The notes beneath the pieces were generated by a model that made no database searches, was not told the origin of the DNA, and was given only the letters and a program-made list of their open reading frames with translations. A program made the position numbers and the translations under genes. From Thalassotalea profundi (GTDB lineage Bacteria > Pseudomonadota > Gammaproteobacteria > Enterobacterales > Alteromonadaceae), in the NCBI RefSeq assembly GCF_014653195.1, contig NZ_BNAH01000014.1, forward strand, positions 1 through 64,000: a stretch of DNA of 64,000 nucleotides. The letters run 5' to 3'. Of the stretch, positions 26,044 through 34,467 are shown piece by piece (the first letter of the stretch is position 1; each line of letters starts with the position of its first letter).

Positions 26044-27504
26044 ATGGAACACATTTTTCTCGCCGCATTTATTGCTTACATTCTCGCAATGATCGCTATT
26101 GGTTGGTTAGTTTCACGTAAACAACAATCAGGTGATGATTTTTTGCTGGCGGGGAGAAATGTACCATTGCTACTTTCATTAGGCACAACAGTTGCGACAA
26201 TGGTAGGTACAGGGTCTTCAATGGGGGCGGTTGGTTTTGCTTATTATAACGGTTGGGCAGGAACGCTATATGGTTTAGGTGGTGCAACAGGAATATTACT
26301 ACTGGCTTGGTTATTTGCACCTGTTAGACGGTTACAATTTACCACGATGAGTGAAGAAATTGCTTATTATGTTGATAACCATCCTTATGTTAAAAATATT
26401 ATTGCTTTCATTATATATGCCGCAAGTATTGGCTGGTTAGGTGCACACATTATTGGCGGTGGTATGTACTTATCTTGGCTGACAGGCCTAGATATTAGCT
26501 TGGCTAAAGTGATTATTGCTCTGAGTTTTTCAATTTATATTGTTATTGGTGGTTACACCGCGGTCATTTGGACCGACTCTATTCAAGCATTAATTTTATT
26601 TGTCGGGTTTATATTAATGGCTTATTTCTCCGTTGATTACTTAGCTAGTGAACAAATAAGTGGTTGGCAGAATATGCTAGACGCACAGCCAGTTGAAAAC
26701 ATCAGTTTCTTAGCACTAGATAAAATAGGCGTACTCCCCGCTTTTTCATTAGCCGTTGCTATTTTAGTGGGAGTACTAGCGACACCCTCTTTCCGTCAAC
26801 GTATATATTCAGGTAAAAATGTTAGTAGTATCAGAAAGTCGTTTATTTATTCTGGATTACTTTACTTAGGCTTTTCATTGATCCCTGCTATTTTAGGAAT
26901 GAGTGCATACGCAATGACAGATAGTTTAGAAAATCCGGCCTATGCTTTTCCTCATATTGCGCTACACGTATTACCGGTAGCACTTGGTATACTCATTATT
27001 ATCGCAGGCATTTCTGCGACATTATCAAGTGCAAGCTCTGATGCTATTGCAGGTGTTAGCGTGTTACTTACTGATTTGTATCAACTGATAACAGGAGAAA
27101 AACCACCTGCCGCTCGTATGATTTTGTTTTCTCGTGTAGGTTTAGTATTCACTATTATTACTGCACTACTATTAGCGTTAATGTCGAATAATATTATTAG
27201 CTACATAACGAGCATGATTGCAGTGTTAATGTCAGGAATGTGTGCTTGTGGTTTACTGGGGAGGCTTTGGTCTAAATATACCTGGCAAGGTGCTATTGCT
27301 AGCTTGTTTTTTGGAATGTTAGGTGCAATTACCATCACATGGCACCAAGGTTGGTATCAGTACTGGGGCAACGCTATCATCCCTGCAATGAGTTGCGCAC
27401 TCTTCGCTGGTATCGTTGTTAGCATGATCACTTATCAAAAAAACGCAGTGAGTCAACAAACCAAGGGTACTAATTCCCGTTTAGAAGCAGAATTCAATGA
27501 ATAA
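26044..27504 (+). CDS. Sodium:solute symporter (SSS family)
   Basis: Inner-membrane LeuT-fold Na+-coupled importer with about 13 transmembrane helices. The frame is open from a TTG at 25984, but the ATG at 26044 (MEHIFLAAFIAYILAMIAIG, 486 residues) is preceded by AGGA at a good distance and begins directly with TM1, so I choose it. GRNVPLLLSLGTTVATMVGTGSSMGAVGFAYYNGW is broken-helix TM1-2 typical of SSS, and AGISATLSSASSDAIAG is the conserved TM8-9 sodium-site region. In this operon the cargo is probably an N-acylated D-amino acid, D-amino acid or amino-sugar compound (inference). It overlaps the next gene by eight bases. Confidence 0.9.
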   Translation: MEHIFLAAFIAYILAMIAIGWLVSRKQQSGDDFLLAGRNVPLLLSLGTTVATMVGTGSSMGAVGFAYYNGWAGTLYGLGGATGILLLAWLFAPVRRLQFTTMSEEIAYYVDNHPYVKNIIAFIIYAASIGWLGAHIIGGGMYLSWLTGLDISLAKVIIALSFSIYIVIGGYTAVIWTDSIQALILFVGFILMAYFSVDYLASEQISGWQNMLDAQPVENISFLALDKIGVLPAFSLAVAILVGVLATPSFRQRIYSGKNVSSIRKSFIYSGLLYLGFSLIPAILGMSAYAMTDSLENPAYAFPHIALHVLPVALGILIIIAGISATLSSASSDAIAGVSVLLTDLYQLITGEKPPAARMILFSRVGLVFTIITALLLALMSNNIISYITSMIAVLMSGMCACGLLGRLWSKYTWQGAIASLFFGMLGAITITWHQGWYQYWGNAIIPAMSCALFAGIVVSMITYQKNAVSQQTKGTNSRLEAEFNE

Positions 27505-30112
27505 TATATTTTCTAGTAAAAATTTAACTTTTACATTGTTATTTTTAAGTTTTTTAACTTGGCATATACCTGTGCAAGCTTTCTTTGTTGAAGACCAATT
27601 ACAAGAAAAGTCATGTTTTAATTTGATGCCTTGCCCACAACAAATTTTGATAGGACAAGGTTCGGTACGTTTAAAAAAATACCCTAAAATTCACTTTCAG
27701 GGGATGAGTTTGCAAAGACAACAAGACGCACTTAAGCGTTTGAATAAACAATTAGCAAAAATTGAGCAAGGCAATTTTCTTGGCTTTTCAGCCATAGCTA
27801 CTCAACAAAATGCGGATGTAGTTGTAAACGTAAAAGCTAATACGTATGAATTTCCTCAATTAGGATATGATGAAAGTTATCAATTAATCATTACACATCA
27901 TCAATCAGACGAGAATCAAGCACGGATTATTATTAATGCTGCGACTGATTTTGGCGCTTTACATGGGTTAACAACCTTGCAGCAACTTCTTGTGTTAGCT
28001 TCTGATGAATTTTTATCACTTAAACAATTAACGATTAACGATCAACCACGATTTAAATGGCGTGGCTTGCTAATTGATAGTGTACGTCACTTTATTCCAC
28101 TCGCGGCACTTAAAAGACAACTTGATGGCATGGCTGCAGCAAAATTGAACGTATTTCACTGGCATTTAACAGATGATCAAGGCTGGCGAATCGAATCTAA
28201 AACCTACCCTAAACTTCATCAACAGGCATCCGATAGCTTATATTACACACAGAATGAAATTAAAGACTTGGTTAATTATGCCAGTTTACTAGGCATTAGA
28301 GTGATCCCAGAATTTGATGTGCCAGGACACGCCTCTGCCATTGCCGTTGCTTACCCAGAACTCATTACACAACAAAAAAAATACGCAATGGAAAGGCACT
28401 GGGGCGTTTTTGAACCCTTACTTGATGTTAGCAACCCTAAGGTATATCAGTTTATTGACTCTATTGTTGAAGAGCTAAGCCGTTTGTTTCCTGATAGCTA
28501 TCTACATATTGGTGGCGATGAAGTAAATCCTAAGCAATGGCAAGAAAGTGCATCTATACAGAAACTAATGCAAGAACAATTGCTAAGCGATAGTGATGAT
28601 GTTCATCGTTACTTTAATAGTGAAATCCAAAAAATATTAGCTAAATATAACCGGAATATGATGGGGTGGGATGAAATTTTTCACCCTGAATTACCTAAAA
28701 ATATTATGGTGCAATCTTGGCGAGGACTAGACTCACTTAATACTATTGCAGCGAGTGGTTACCAAGGGCTTCTCTCCACAGGGTATTATATTGATCAACC
28801 TCAATACGCGAGTTTTCATTATTTAAATGATCCTCAAGGGCAACCTTCTTTTAAAGGCGAAGGTAATTTACAGAGATTAGCATTAGCCCCTGCACCTAAT
28901 GAAAAATGGCATACACACACCTTTATTATACCTCGTTTAAAAGGTAGTGCGGTTAAAGGCCGGTTGACAGTTATTTATCAAAAAACAGAAAATGATGAGG
29001 TAAGTAATCATTTAAATAACAAACCTCATAAAGGTATTCAAAAAGCTTACCTGCAACTCAATAATGGCAATGATAAGCAAGTAGTATTTCAAAAATCTAT
29101 TGCCTTAAAGTCAGTTGACAAGTCATTAGTTTTTACTATTGATAGCTGGATGGGGCCTTTACAATTTGAGGTTTCTTTAGCTCAAAACACTTTAAGTGGC
29201 AGCGTAAAAATAGGCAATAGTTATTACGCGGTGAACGCCAGTAATGCTGACATAGAAGAAAAAAAACTTCAAACAACAACGATTAACCTTCAGCCGCAAC
29301 TCAATAATGTACAAGCTCAAAATATTTTAGGGGGAGAGGCGACATTATGGGCTGAAATGGTTAATGAACATAATATTGATTTACGCATATGGCCGCGTTT
29401 ATTCGCTATTGCCGAGCGCTTATGGTCACCTAAGAGTCTTACCGATGTAGATAATATGTATCAACGTTTGCATCTTATGGATAGTTACGCAGCAAATATC
29501 ATTGGCTTACAGCATCAAGTACAACAACAACGTGGTATGGCTGCGAGCGTATCACCATTAGTTACTGACACTAGTATGCTTACATCAATAGATAACGCCT
29601 TAGCTATTATCGCTCAAGCGTTCGAGCCTGCCCATTATTACACGCGACATCACTTAAAATTCCAGCAAAACAATTATCATCAGCAAGCAGCACTTAATTA
29701 CTTTGTTGATTACCTTCCGGTAGAAAGCCGAAATATTCGCGCAATGAAGCAAGAGATCAATACAGTGATAGCCGGTGACTTGTCGGCATTGTCAGCAACC
29801 AAAGCGCGTTTATCTCGTTGGAAAGAAGCAAGTGAATATCTTAAGGAAAATTTAACTTTACCAGACCATCCCACTCAAAAAGTTGCTAGTACATTGGAAG
29901 AAAGTCTTAATATAAAATCGATATTGAATGAACTCGATATCTTTATTGACTTGAGTATTGCGGTGATTAACCATTGCCAAAAAATAGAAGTACTGACAAA
30001 GGCGCAGCAAACTAACATACGGAAAAAACTAACTTCAATAATGATAACTCCTCGAGAACAGGTACTTGCAGGGGCGCCTCATATTAGTCAATTATTATCA
30101 TCATGTCGTTAA
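27497..30112 (+). CDS. Secreted beta-N-acetylhexosaminidase, GH20
   Basis: 871-residue glycoside hydrolase that removes terminal GlcNAc/GalNAc residues by substrate-assisted catalysis. It has a signal peptide (about 1-29, ending VQA before FFVED), a GH20b domain (about 40-180) and a TIM barrel from about 185 with FKWRGLLIDSVRHFIPL, KLNVFHWHLTDDQGWRIE and the catalytic Asp-Glu pair in HIGGDEVNPKQW near residue 340. The barrel is interrupted at about 445-600 by a beta-rich insertion before NILGGEATLWAEMV, and about 170 helical residues follow the barrel. It overlaps the symporter gene by eight bases, so it belongs to the operon. Product is likely periplasmic or released; chitin or peptidoglycan oligomers are plausible substrates. 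Confidence 0.93.
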   Translation: MNNIFSSKNLTFTLLFLSFLTWHIPVQAFFVEDQLQEKSCFNLMPCPQQILIGQGSVRLKKYPKIHFQGMSLQRQQDALKRLNKQLAKIEQGNFLGFSAIATQQNADVVVNVKANTYEFPQLGYDESYQLIITHHQSDENQARIIINAATDFGALHGLTTLQQLLVLASDEFLSLKQLTINDQPRFKWRGLLIDSVRHFIPLAALKRQLDGMAAAKLNVFHWHLTDDQGWRIESKTYPKLHQQASDSLYYTQNEIKDLVNYASLLGIRVIPEFDVPGHASAIAVAYPELITQQKKYAMERHWGVFEPLLDVSNPKVYQFIDSIVEELSRLFPDSYLHIGGDEVNPKQWQESASIQKLMQEQLLSDSDDVHRYFNSEIQKILAKYNRNMMGWDEIFHPELPKNIMVQSWRGLDSLNTIAASGYQGLLSTGYYIDQPQYASFHYLNDPQGQPSFKGEGNLQRLALAPAPNEKWHTHTFIIPRLKGSAVKGRLTVIYQKTENDEVSNHLNNKPHKGIQKAYLQLNNGNDKQVVFQKSIALKSVDKSLVFTIDSWMGPLQFEVSLAQNTLSGSVKIGNSYYAVNASNADIEEKKLQTTTINLQPQLNNVQAQNILGGEATLWAEMVNEHNIDLRIWPRLFAIAERLWSPKSLTDVDNMYQRLHLMDSYAANIIGLQHQVQQQRGMAASVSPLVTDTSMLTSIDNALAIIAQAFEPAHYYTRHHLKFQQNNYHQQAALNYFVDYLPVESRNIRAMKQEINTVIAGDLSALSATKARLSRWKEASEYLKENLTLPDHPTQKVASTLEESLNIKSILNELDIFIDLSIAVINHCQKIEVLTKAQQTNIRKKLTSIMITPREQVLAGAPHISQLLSSCR

Positions 30113-30155
30113 GCTTTTATATTAACTTATTGTTTCATTTTTTACGGGAATTACC

Positions 30156-31106
30156 ATGTTCAAAATTTTCACACTGTTTTTACTGTTTACTATAGCAAGT
30201 CAAGTTGCTTGTGCTACGGATACTCCACTTAAGCAAAGGGATTTATATCAAAGTGAAGATTGGGTTGGTGATGGTACGTTTACAAGCGGTATTGAAGGCC
30301 CGGCAGTTGCTAAAAATGGTGATCTTTTTGTCGTCAATTATCGAGAACAAGGCACTATTGGGCGTGTAATCGATAAAAACCAAGTGGTTTTATTGGTAAA
30401 ATTAAGTAATGGTTCTATTGGTAATGGTATTCGTTTCGATGAAAGCGGTAATATGTATATTGCCGATTATGTTAATCATAATGTGCTAACTATTAATAAC
30501 AAAGACCTAATTAGTAACCAGTTAGAAAGTCATCAACTGAAAACTGACAGTGTTAAGGTTTATGCGCATTCTTCGATGATGAATCAACCCAATGATATCG
30601 CTATTATGGATAACGGTATCATTTTTGCCAGTGATCCTAATTGGGCAAAAAATACCGGACAACTTTGGCGAGTGAATAAAGAGGGTAAAGCGCGTTTGCT
30701 CGTGAAAGAAATGGGTACGACCAATGGTATTGAAGTTAGCCCAGATAATAAAACCTTGTATGTTAATGAAAGTGTGCAACGAAACGTTTGGCGTTATCGC
30801 TTGGCAAATGATGGTAGCATCAGTGATAAACGCCTATTAATTCATTTTGACGATTTTGGCCTAGATGGCATGCGTACTGATCAACAAGGTAATTTATATA
30901 TTGCTCGTTATGGTAAAGGCGTGATTGCAATCGTTTCCCCAAAAGGAAAGTTAATACGAGAAGTCACGTTGAAAGGGAAATTTCCTACCAATGTCGCATT
31001 TGGTGGCGTTGACGGGAAAACGGTATTTGTGACCATGCAGAAGCGTGGCGCAATTGAAAAATTTAATGCTGAATATTCAGGGCGTATATTTAAAAATTTG
31101 AATTAA
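30156..31106 (+). CDS. Secreted SMP-30/gluconolactonase-like beta-propeller protein
   Basis: 316 residues with an N-terminal signal peptide (about 1-21, KIFTLFLLFTIASQVACA) and a six-bladed propeller of the SMP-30/gluconolactonase/LRE group: GIEGPAVAKNGDLFVVNY, GIRFDESGNMYIADYVNHNV, MMNQPNDIAIMDNGIIFASDPNW, GTTNGIEVSPDNKTLYVNES, LDGMRTDQQGNLYIARYGKG. The conserved metal-site residues (Glu in IEGP, Asn in PND and TNG, Asp in LDGM) are all there, so lactonase-type activity is plausible. It closes the D-amino-acid/hexosaminidase block, 43 bases after the GH20 gene. Substrate is unknown; a sugar lactone is the usual one. Confidence 0.87.
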   Translation: MFKIFTLFLLFTIASQVACATDTPLKQRDLYQSEDWVGDGTFTSGIEGPAVAKNGDLFVVNYREQGTIGRVIDKNQVVLLVKLSNGSIGNGIRFDESGNMYIADYVNHNVLTINNKDLISNQLESHQLKTDSVKVYAHSSMMNQPNDIAIMDNGIIFASDPNWAKNTGQLWRVNKEGKARLLVKEMGTTNGIEVSPDNKTLYVNESVQRNVWRYRLANDGSISDKRLLIHFDDFGLDGMRTDQQGNLYIARYGKGVIAIVSPKGKLIREVTLKGKFPTNVAFGGVDGKTVFVTMQKRGAIEKFNAEYSGRIFKNLN

Positions 31107-31139
31107 AATCAAACTACATAAGTTGCTTGAATTTTAAGC

Positions 31140-31168
31140 TTGTTATTTACTTTGCTTTTACATACAAT
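31140..31168 (+). promoter_or_regulatory. Sigma-70 promoter of the rpsF operon
   Basis: TTGTTA at 31140-31145, a 17-base spacer, and TACAAT at 31163-31168. Transcription would start near 31175 and leave a leader of about 88 bases ahead of rpsF. Confidence 0.65.
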
Positions 31169-31226
31169 ACGCGACCTTAATTCAGCCCTAATTTTTTGTT
31201 CCTTGTCTCAATACTGGTGATTGGCT

Positions 31227-31260
31227 GAGCCGGATAAGAGACTACAACCGTAAGGAGCTC
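31227..31260 (+). promoter_or_regulatory. rpsF leader hairpin, candidate S6:S18 autoregulatory element
   Basis: GAGCCGG at 31227-31233 pairs with CCG at 31248-31250 and GCTC at 31257-31260; the bases left out on the 3' side (TAAGGA, 31251-31256) contain most of the rpsF Shine-Dalgarno. The ATG is at 31264. Many bacteria have an S6:S18-binding motif with a bulged CCG in the rpsF leader; this hairpin is placed suitably, but I have not tested the match to that motif. Confidence 0.45.
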
Positions 31261-31263
31261 GTA

Positions 31264-31674
31264 ATGCGTCATTACGAAATCGTATTTATGGTTCACCCTG
31301 ATCAGAGTGAACAAGTACCTGGTATGATCCAGCGCTATACTGACTTGATCAATGCTGCTGAAGGCAAAATCCACCGTCTAGAAGACTGGGGTCGTCGTCA
31401 ATTAGCATACCCAATCAATAAACTACATAAAGCACATTATGTTTTAATTAACATTGAAGCGCCTCAATCAGTTATTGATGAATTAGAAACTTCTTTCCGT
31501 TATAACGATATTGTTATTCGTAACATGATCATGCGCACGAAAAACGCGGTAACTGAAGCATCACCTATGGCTGTTGCTAAAGAAGACCGTCGTGAAGTTA
31601 AGAAAGAGGTTACTGAAGAAGCTCCTGCTGAAAAAGCTACTGAAACTGTAGAAGAAGCGGCAAGCGAAGAATAG
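31264..31674 (+). CDS. rpsF: 30S ribosomal protein S6
   Basis: Small-subunit protein that binds 16S rRNA as a dimer with S18. The 136 residues start [21 protein letters not shown] and contain [27 protein letters not shown], typical of S6, with a long acidic Glu/Ala-rich tail after residue 100 (cut back to Glu by RimK-type tail enzymes in some species). AAGGAG lies six bases before the ATG. First gene of rpsF-priB-rpsR-rplI. Confidence 0.97.
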   Translation: MRHYEIVFMVHPDQSEQVPGMIQRYTDLINAAEGKIHRLEDWGRRQLAYPINKLHKAHYVLINIEAPQSVIDELETSFRYNDIVIRNMIMRTKNAVTEASPMAVAKEDRREVKKEVTEEAPAEKATETVEEAASEE

Positions 31675-31680
31675 TAATCT

Positions 31681-31986
31681 GTGATAGAAAATTGCTTAGT
31701 ATTAGTTGGAAAAGTGGTAAAAACACCAAAGTTTTCAACGAGTCCTGCAGGTATAGAACATTGCCAATTTTCAATTGACCATAAGTCAATTCAACAAGAG
31801 GCAGGTATGAACAGACAAGCGTTTGTACGAATACAAGTAGTGGCTACTAGCGAATTATCACTATTAACACGTGAGTTAATTTCGGGTAGTAACATAAAAG
31901 TGACAGGTTTTATTAATCGTCACGAATCTAGAAACGGAAATCCGCTTTTAGTGTTACATGCTCAACAAATTGAAATGATTAATTAG
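31681..31986 (+). CDS. priB: Primosomal replication protein N
   Basis: OB-fold single-stranded-DNA-binding protein that helps PriA restart stalled replication forks. 101 residues, GTG start six bases after the rpsF stop. NCLVLVGKVVKTPKFSTSPAGIEHCQFSIDHKS and SNIKVTGFINRHESRNGNPLLVLHAQQIEMI follow the PriB pattern. Found between rpsF and rpsR as in other gammaproteobacteria. Confidence 0.93.
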   Translation: MIENCLVLVGKVVKTPKFSTSPAGIEHCQFSIDHKSIQQEAGMNRQAFVRIQVVATSELSLLTRELISGSNIKVTGFINRHESRNGNPLLVLHAQQIEMIN

Positions 31987-31995
31987 GAGAGATCC

Positions 31996-32223
31996 ATGTC
32001 TCGTTTTTTTAGACGTCGTAAGTTCTGCCGCTTTACTGCGGAAGGCGCTAGCGAAATCGATTATAAAGATATCGCTACGTTAAAAAACTATATCACTGAA
32101 AGTGGTAAAATTGTTCCTAGCCGTATTACTGGTACTGCTGCTAAATATCAACGTCAACTTGGTCGTGCGATCAAGCGTGCTCGTTATTTAGCGTTATTAC
32201 CATATACTGATTTACATAAGTAA
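31996..32223 (+). CDS. rpsR: 30S ribosomal protein S18
   Basis: 75-residue small-subunit protein, the full family length: [41 protein letters not shown] and [23 protein letters not shown]. It partners S6 on the 16S platform. AGGAGAG precedes the ATG. Nine bases after priB. Confidence 0.98.
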   Translation: MSRFFRRRKFCRFTAEGASEIDYKDIATLKNYITESGKIVPSRITGTAAKYQRQLGRAIKRARYLALLPYTDLHK

Positions 32224-32243
32224 CCTAATAAGGGGTTTTGAAA

Positions 32244-32696
32244 ATGGAAGTAATTCTTCTTGATAAAATCGCCAAATTAGGCGGCCTTGGCGACAAGGTA
32301 ACTGTTAAGTCTGGTTATGCACGTAACTTTTTATTACCACAAGGTAAAGCTGTATTTGCTTCTAAAGAAAACGTTGAGCACTTTGAGTCTCGTCGTGCTG
32401 ATTTAGAAAAAGAATTAGCTGCAGCATTAAATGCTGCTGAAGCTAAAGCAGCTAAAATCGTTGAGTTAGCAGAAGTAACTATTGCTTCAACTGCAGGCGA
32501 TGAAGGTAAATTATTCGGCTCTATCGGTACTAAAGATATCGCTGATGCAATTACTGAAGCTGGCGTAGAAGTAGCGAAAGCTCAAGTACGTATGCCTTTA
32601 GGTACTATTCGTGAAACAGGTGAATTTGATATTGCTATTCACTTACATAACGATGTAGATACAAGCATTAAAGTAATTGTTATTGCTGAAGCATAA
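32244..32696 (+). CDS. rplI: 50S ribosomal protein L9
   Basis: Large-subunit protein with two globular domains joined by a long helix. The ATG at 32244 ([19 protein letters not shown], 150 residues) aligns with E. coli L9 (149); a TTG two codons upstream is unlikely. AAGGGG lies about ten bases before the ATG. The N-domain has [13 protein letters not shown], and the C-domain [15 protein letters not shown]. Last gene of the operon, followed by a strong terminator. Confidence 0.97.
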   Translation: MEVILLDKIAKLGGLGDKVTVKSGYARNFLLPQGKAVFASKENVEHFESRRADLEKELAAALNAAEAKAAKIVELAEVTIASTAGDEGKLFGSIGTKDIADAITEAGVEVAKAQVRMPLGTIRETGEFDIAIHLHNDVDTSIKVIVIAEA

Positions 32697-32718
32697 TTAC
32701 AATTGCCTTTAATTTGCT

Positions 32719-32748
32719 AAAAAACGCTGCCTTGTGCAGCGTTTTTTT
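32719..32748 (+). terminator. Rho-independent terminator of the rpsF operon
   Basis: AAAACGCTGC, loop CTTGT, GCAGCG and then seven T residues, 23 bases after the rplI stop. Confidence 0.92.
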
Positions 32749-32832
32749 ATGGGAAAATTAAATTACCTAGAAAAGCTATTCCCGTCTACACTATAAATAA
32801 TTAATTTCATTATAAAATAAAAAATTAGACTT

Positions 32833-34467
32833 ATGGTTGCTACTAAAGCACAGTTAGTAAAAGTTATTAATTTTGGCTTTATCGTTATACAGGCAGCGAT
32901 TGCTTCTATATTTTTTGCCTTGTTGGCGCTTAATCTTCTTATTTCAAGTCAATTCGTTATATCGATTGTTATAGTGATTGCTGCTGTTTTAATGTTTTTT
33001 ATTATCGCAAGATTTAAAAGGGTGTTGATAACAAAAGTAAACGAAAGTTTTGAACCTATTCAAGCGATAGAGGAGTGGGCAGACAAAAATAATAATGAAA
33101 GCATTATTTCACCGAACACGGCCAATTATTCTGTAGCCGTTGCGATTGCTAAGCTTCAACAGCAATTGCTAACAGAATCTACAGAGAACAGTTCATTTGA
33201 CATGTTATTAAGAGAAAAAGCTTTATTGGATGGTGAAACTGGCATTGGTAATCGAGAATATTTTAATAATCGTTTAGAGGCCTTATTAAAGGAAGAGGGA
33301 GCACATGGCGCGGTATTATTTTTTCACTTTAAAGAATGCGACATAATTCAAAGCCTGCATGGTAAACAACAAGCATTAGTTTTATTGACAACATTAATTC
33401 ATACCATACAACATCGATTAACACACTTGCCAAGCTATTTTATTGCTCGGCGTAATGAATTTGAAATCGCATTACTTATTCCAGATATTTATGTAAAAGA
33501 AACAGAAAAATTAGCTTCTCGATTAGTAAAAAACCTAATGTCAGTACCACTTCCTATTGGTATTAGTAATGATGAATTTGTTCATATTGGTATTAGTTTT
33601 TTCCAATGCAATGCAAAGTCTTATCAAGTTATGTCAGAAGCTGATATGGCGCTACGTTCTGCTCAATTACAAGGACCTTCACAGTGGTTTATGTATGATA
33701 AAGATGAAGTTGAGCAAGCTAAAGGATCATTAAAATGGCGTACCTTATTAACCAAGATTATTGACAATAATGCATTTGTTATTTTTTTTCAGCCAGTGAT
33801 AGAGCAAGACACAAATAAAATATTACATCATGAGGTCCTCGCTAAAATTCGAGATACAGAAGGGAAATTATTGAATGCTAGAGTTTTTATGCCAATGGTG
33901 CATAAGTGTGGCTTTACTGTGAAAGTTGACTTACTAATTGTTGAGCAGGTTTGTAAATTGCTAACTCATGAACTTCAGGAAGAAGGTTGTAGTTTAAACT
34001 TATCGATAGAATCGCTATTATCGATTCAATTTATTGACAAATTTAAGGTGATTTTGAATAAATACCCGAATGTCGCTAGTAAAATAATTATTGAAATAAG
34101 TGAATATCATTTAGTTCATAATTTACCTTTATTAAAGCCCGTTATGGACTTCTTTAAGGCACAAGGAATGAGTTTGCTTTCAGACAAAGTTGGGCAATAT
34201 GTTGTGAGTTCCCAATACTTAAAAGAGTGCCCTATATCGTCAATTAAGCTTCATCGTAGTATAGTACTTAATATACATAATAAGCCAGAAAATCAGACAG
34301 TTGTCCAAAGCTTAAAAGCTATTTGTAAGCCTCTTAATATCAATATTTATGCCTTAGGCATTGAATGCGAAGAAGAGTGGCGCATATTAAAAAAATTAGG
34401 GGTAAATGGCGGACAAGGACATTTTTTTACCAAGCCGGTGGTGCAGGTGGTAAAGGCCATTCACTAG
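32833..34467 (+). CDS. mshH: MshH/CsrD-like membrane protein with degenerate GGDEF and EAL domains
   Basis: 544 residues: two N-terminal transmembrane helices (about 10-32 and 37-59), a linker, a degenerate GGDEF domain (about 135-285; RRNEF in place of GGDEF) and a degenerate EAL domain (about 305-540; EVL in place of EAL, SDKVG in place of the DDFG motif). Neither cyclase nor phosphodiesterase activity is expected. In E. coli the counterpart CsrD promotes turnover of CsrB/CsrC RNAs, and in Vibrio the same gene, MshH, is the first of the MSHA locus; position here between rplI and mshI agrees. It is about 100 residues shorter than CsrD. The 3' end overlaps a convergent gene by 41 bases. Confidence 0.82.
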   Translation: MVATKAQLVKVINFGFIVIQAAIASIFFALLALNLLISSQFVISIVIVIAAVLMFFIIARFKRVLITKVNESFEPIQAIEEWADKNNNESIISPNTANYSVAVAIAKLQQQLLTESTENSSFDMLLREKALLDGETGIGNREYFNNRLEALLKEEGAHGAVLFFHFKECDIIQSLHGKQQALVLLTTLIHTIQHRLTHLPSYFIARRNEFEIALLIPDIYVKETEKLASRLVKNLMSVPLPIGISNDEFVHIGISFFQCNAKSYQVMSEADMALRSAQLQGPSQWFMYDKDEVEQAKGSLKWRTLLTKIIDNNAFVIFFQPVIEQDTNKILHHEVLAKIRDTEGKLLNARVFMPMVHKCGFTVKVDLLIVEQVCKLLTHELQEEGCSLNLSIESLLSIQFIDKFKVILNKYPNVASKIIIEISEYHLVHNLPLLKPVMDFFKAQGMSLLSDKVGQYVVSSQYLKECPISSIKLHRSIVLNIHNKPENQTVVQSLKAICKPLNINIYALGIECEEEWRILKKLGVNGGQGHFFTKPVVQVVKAIH

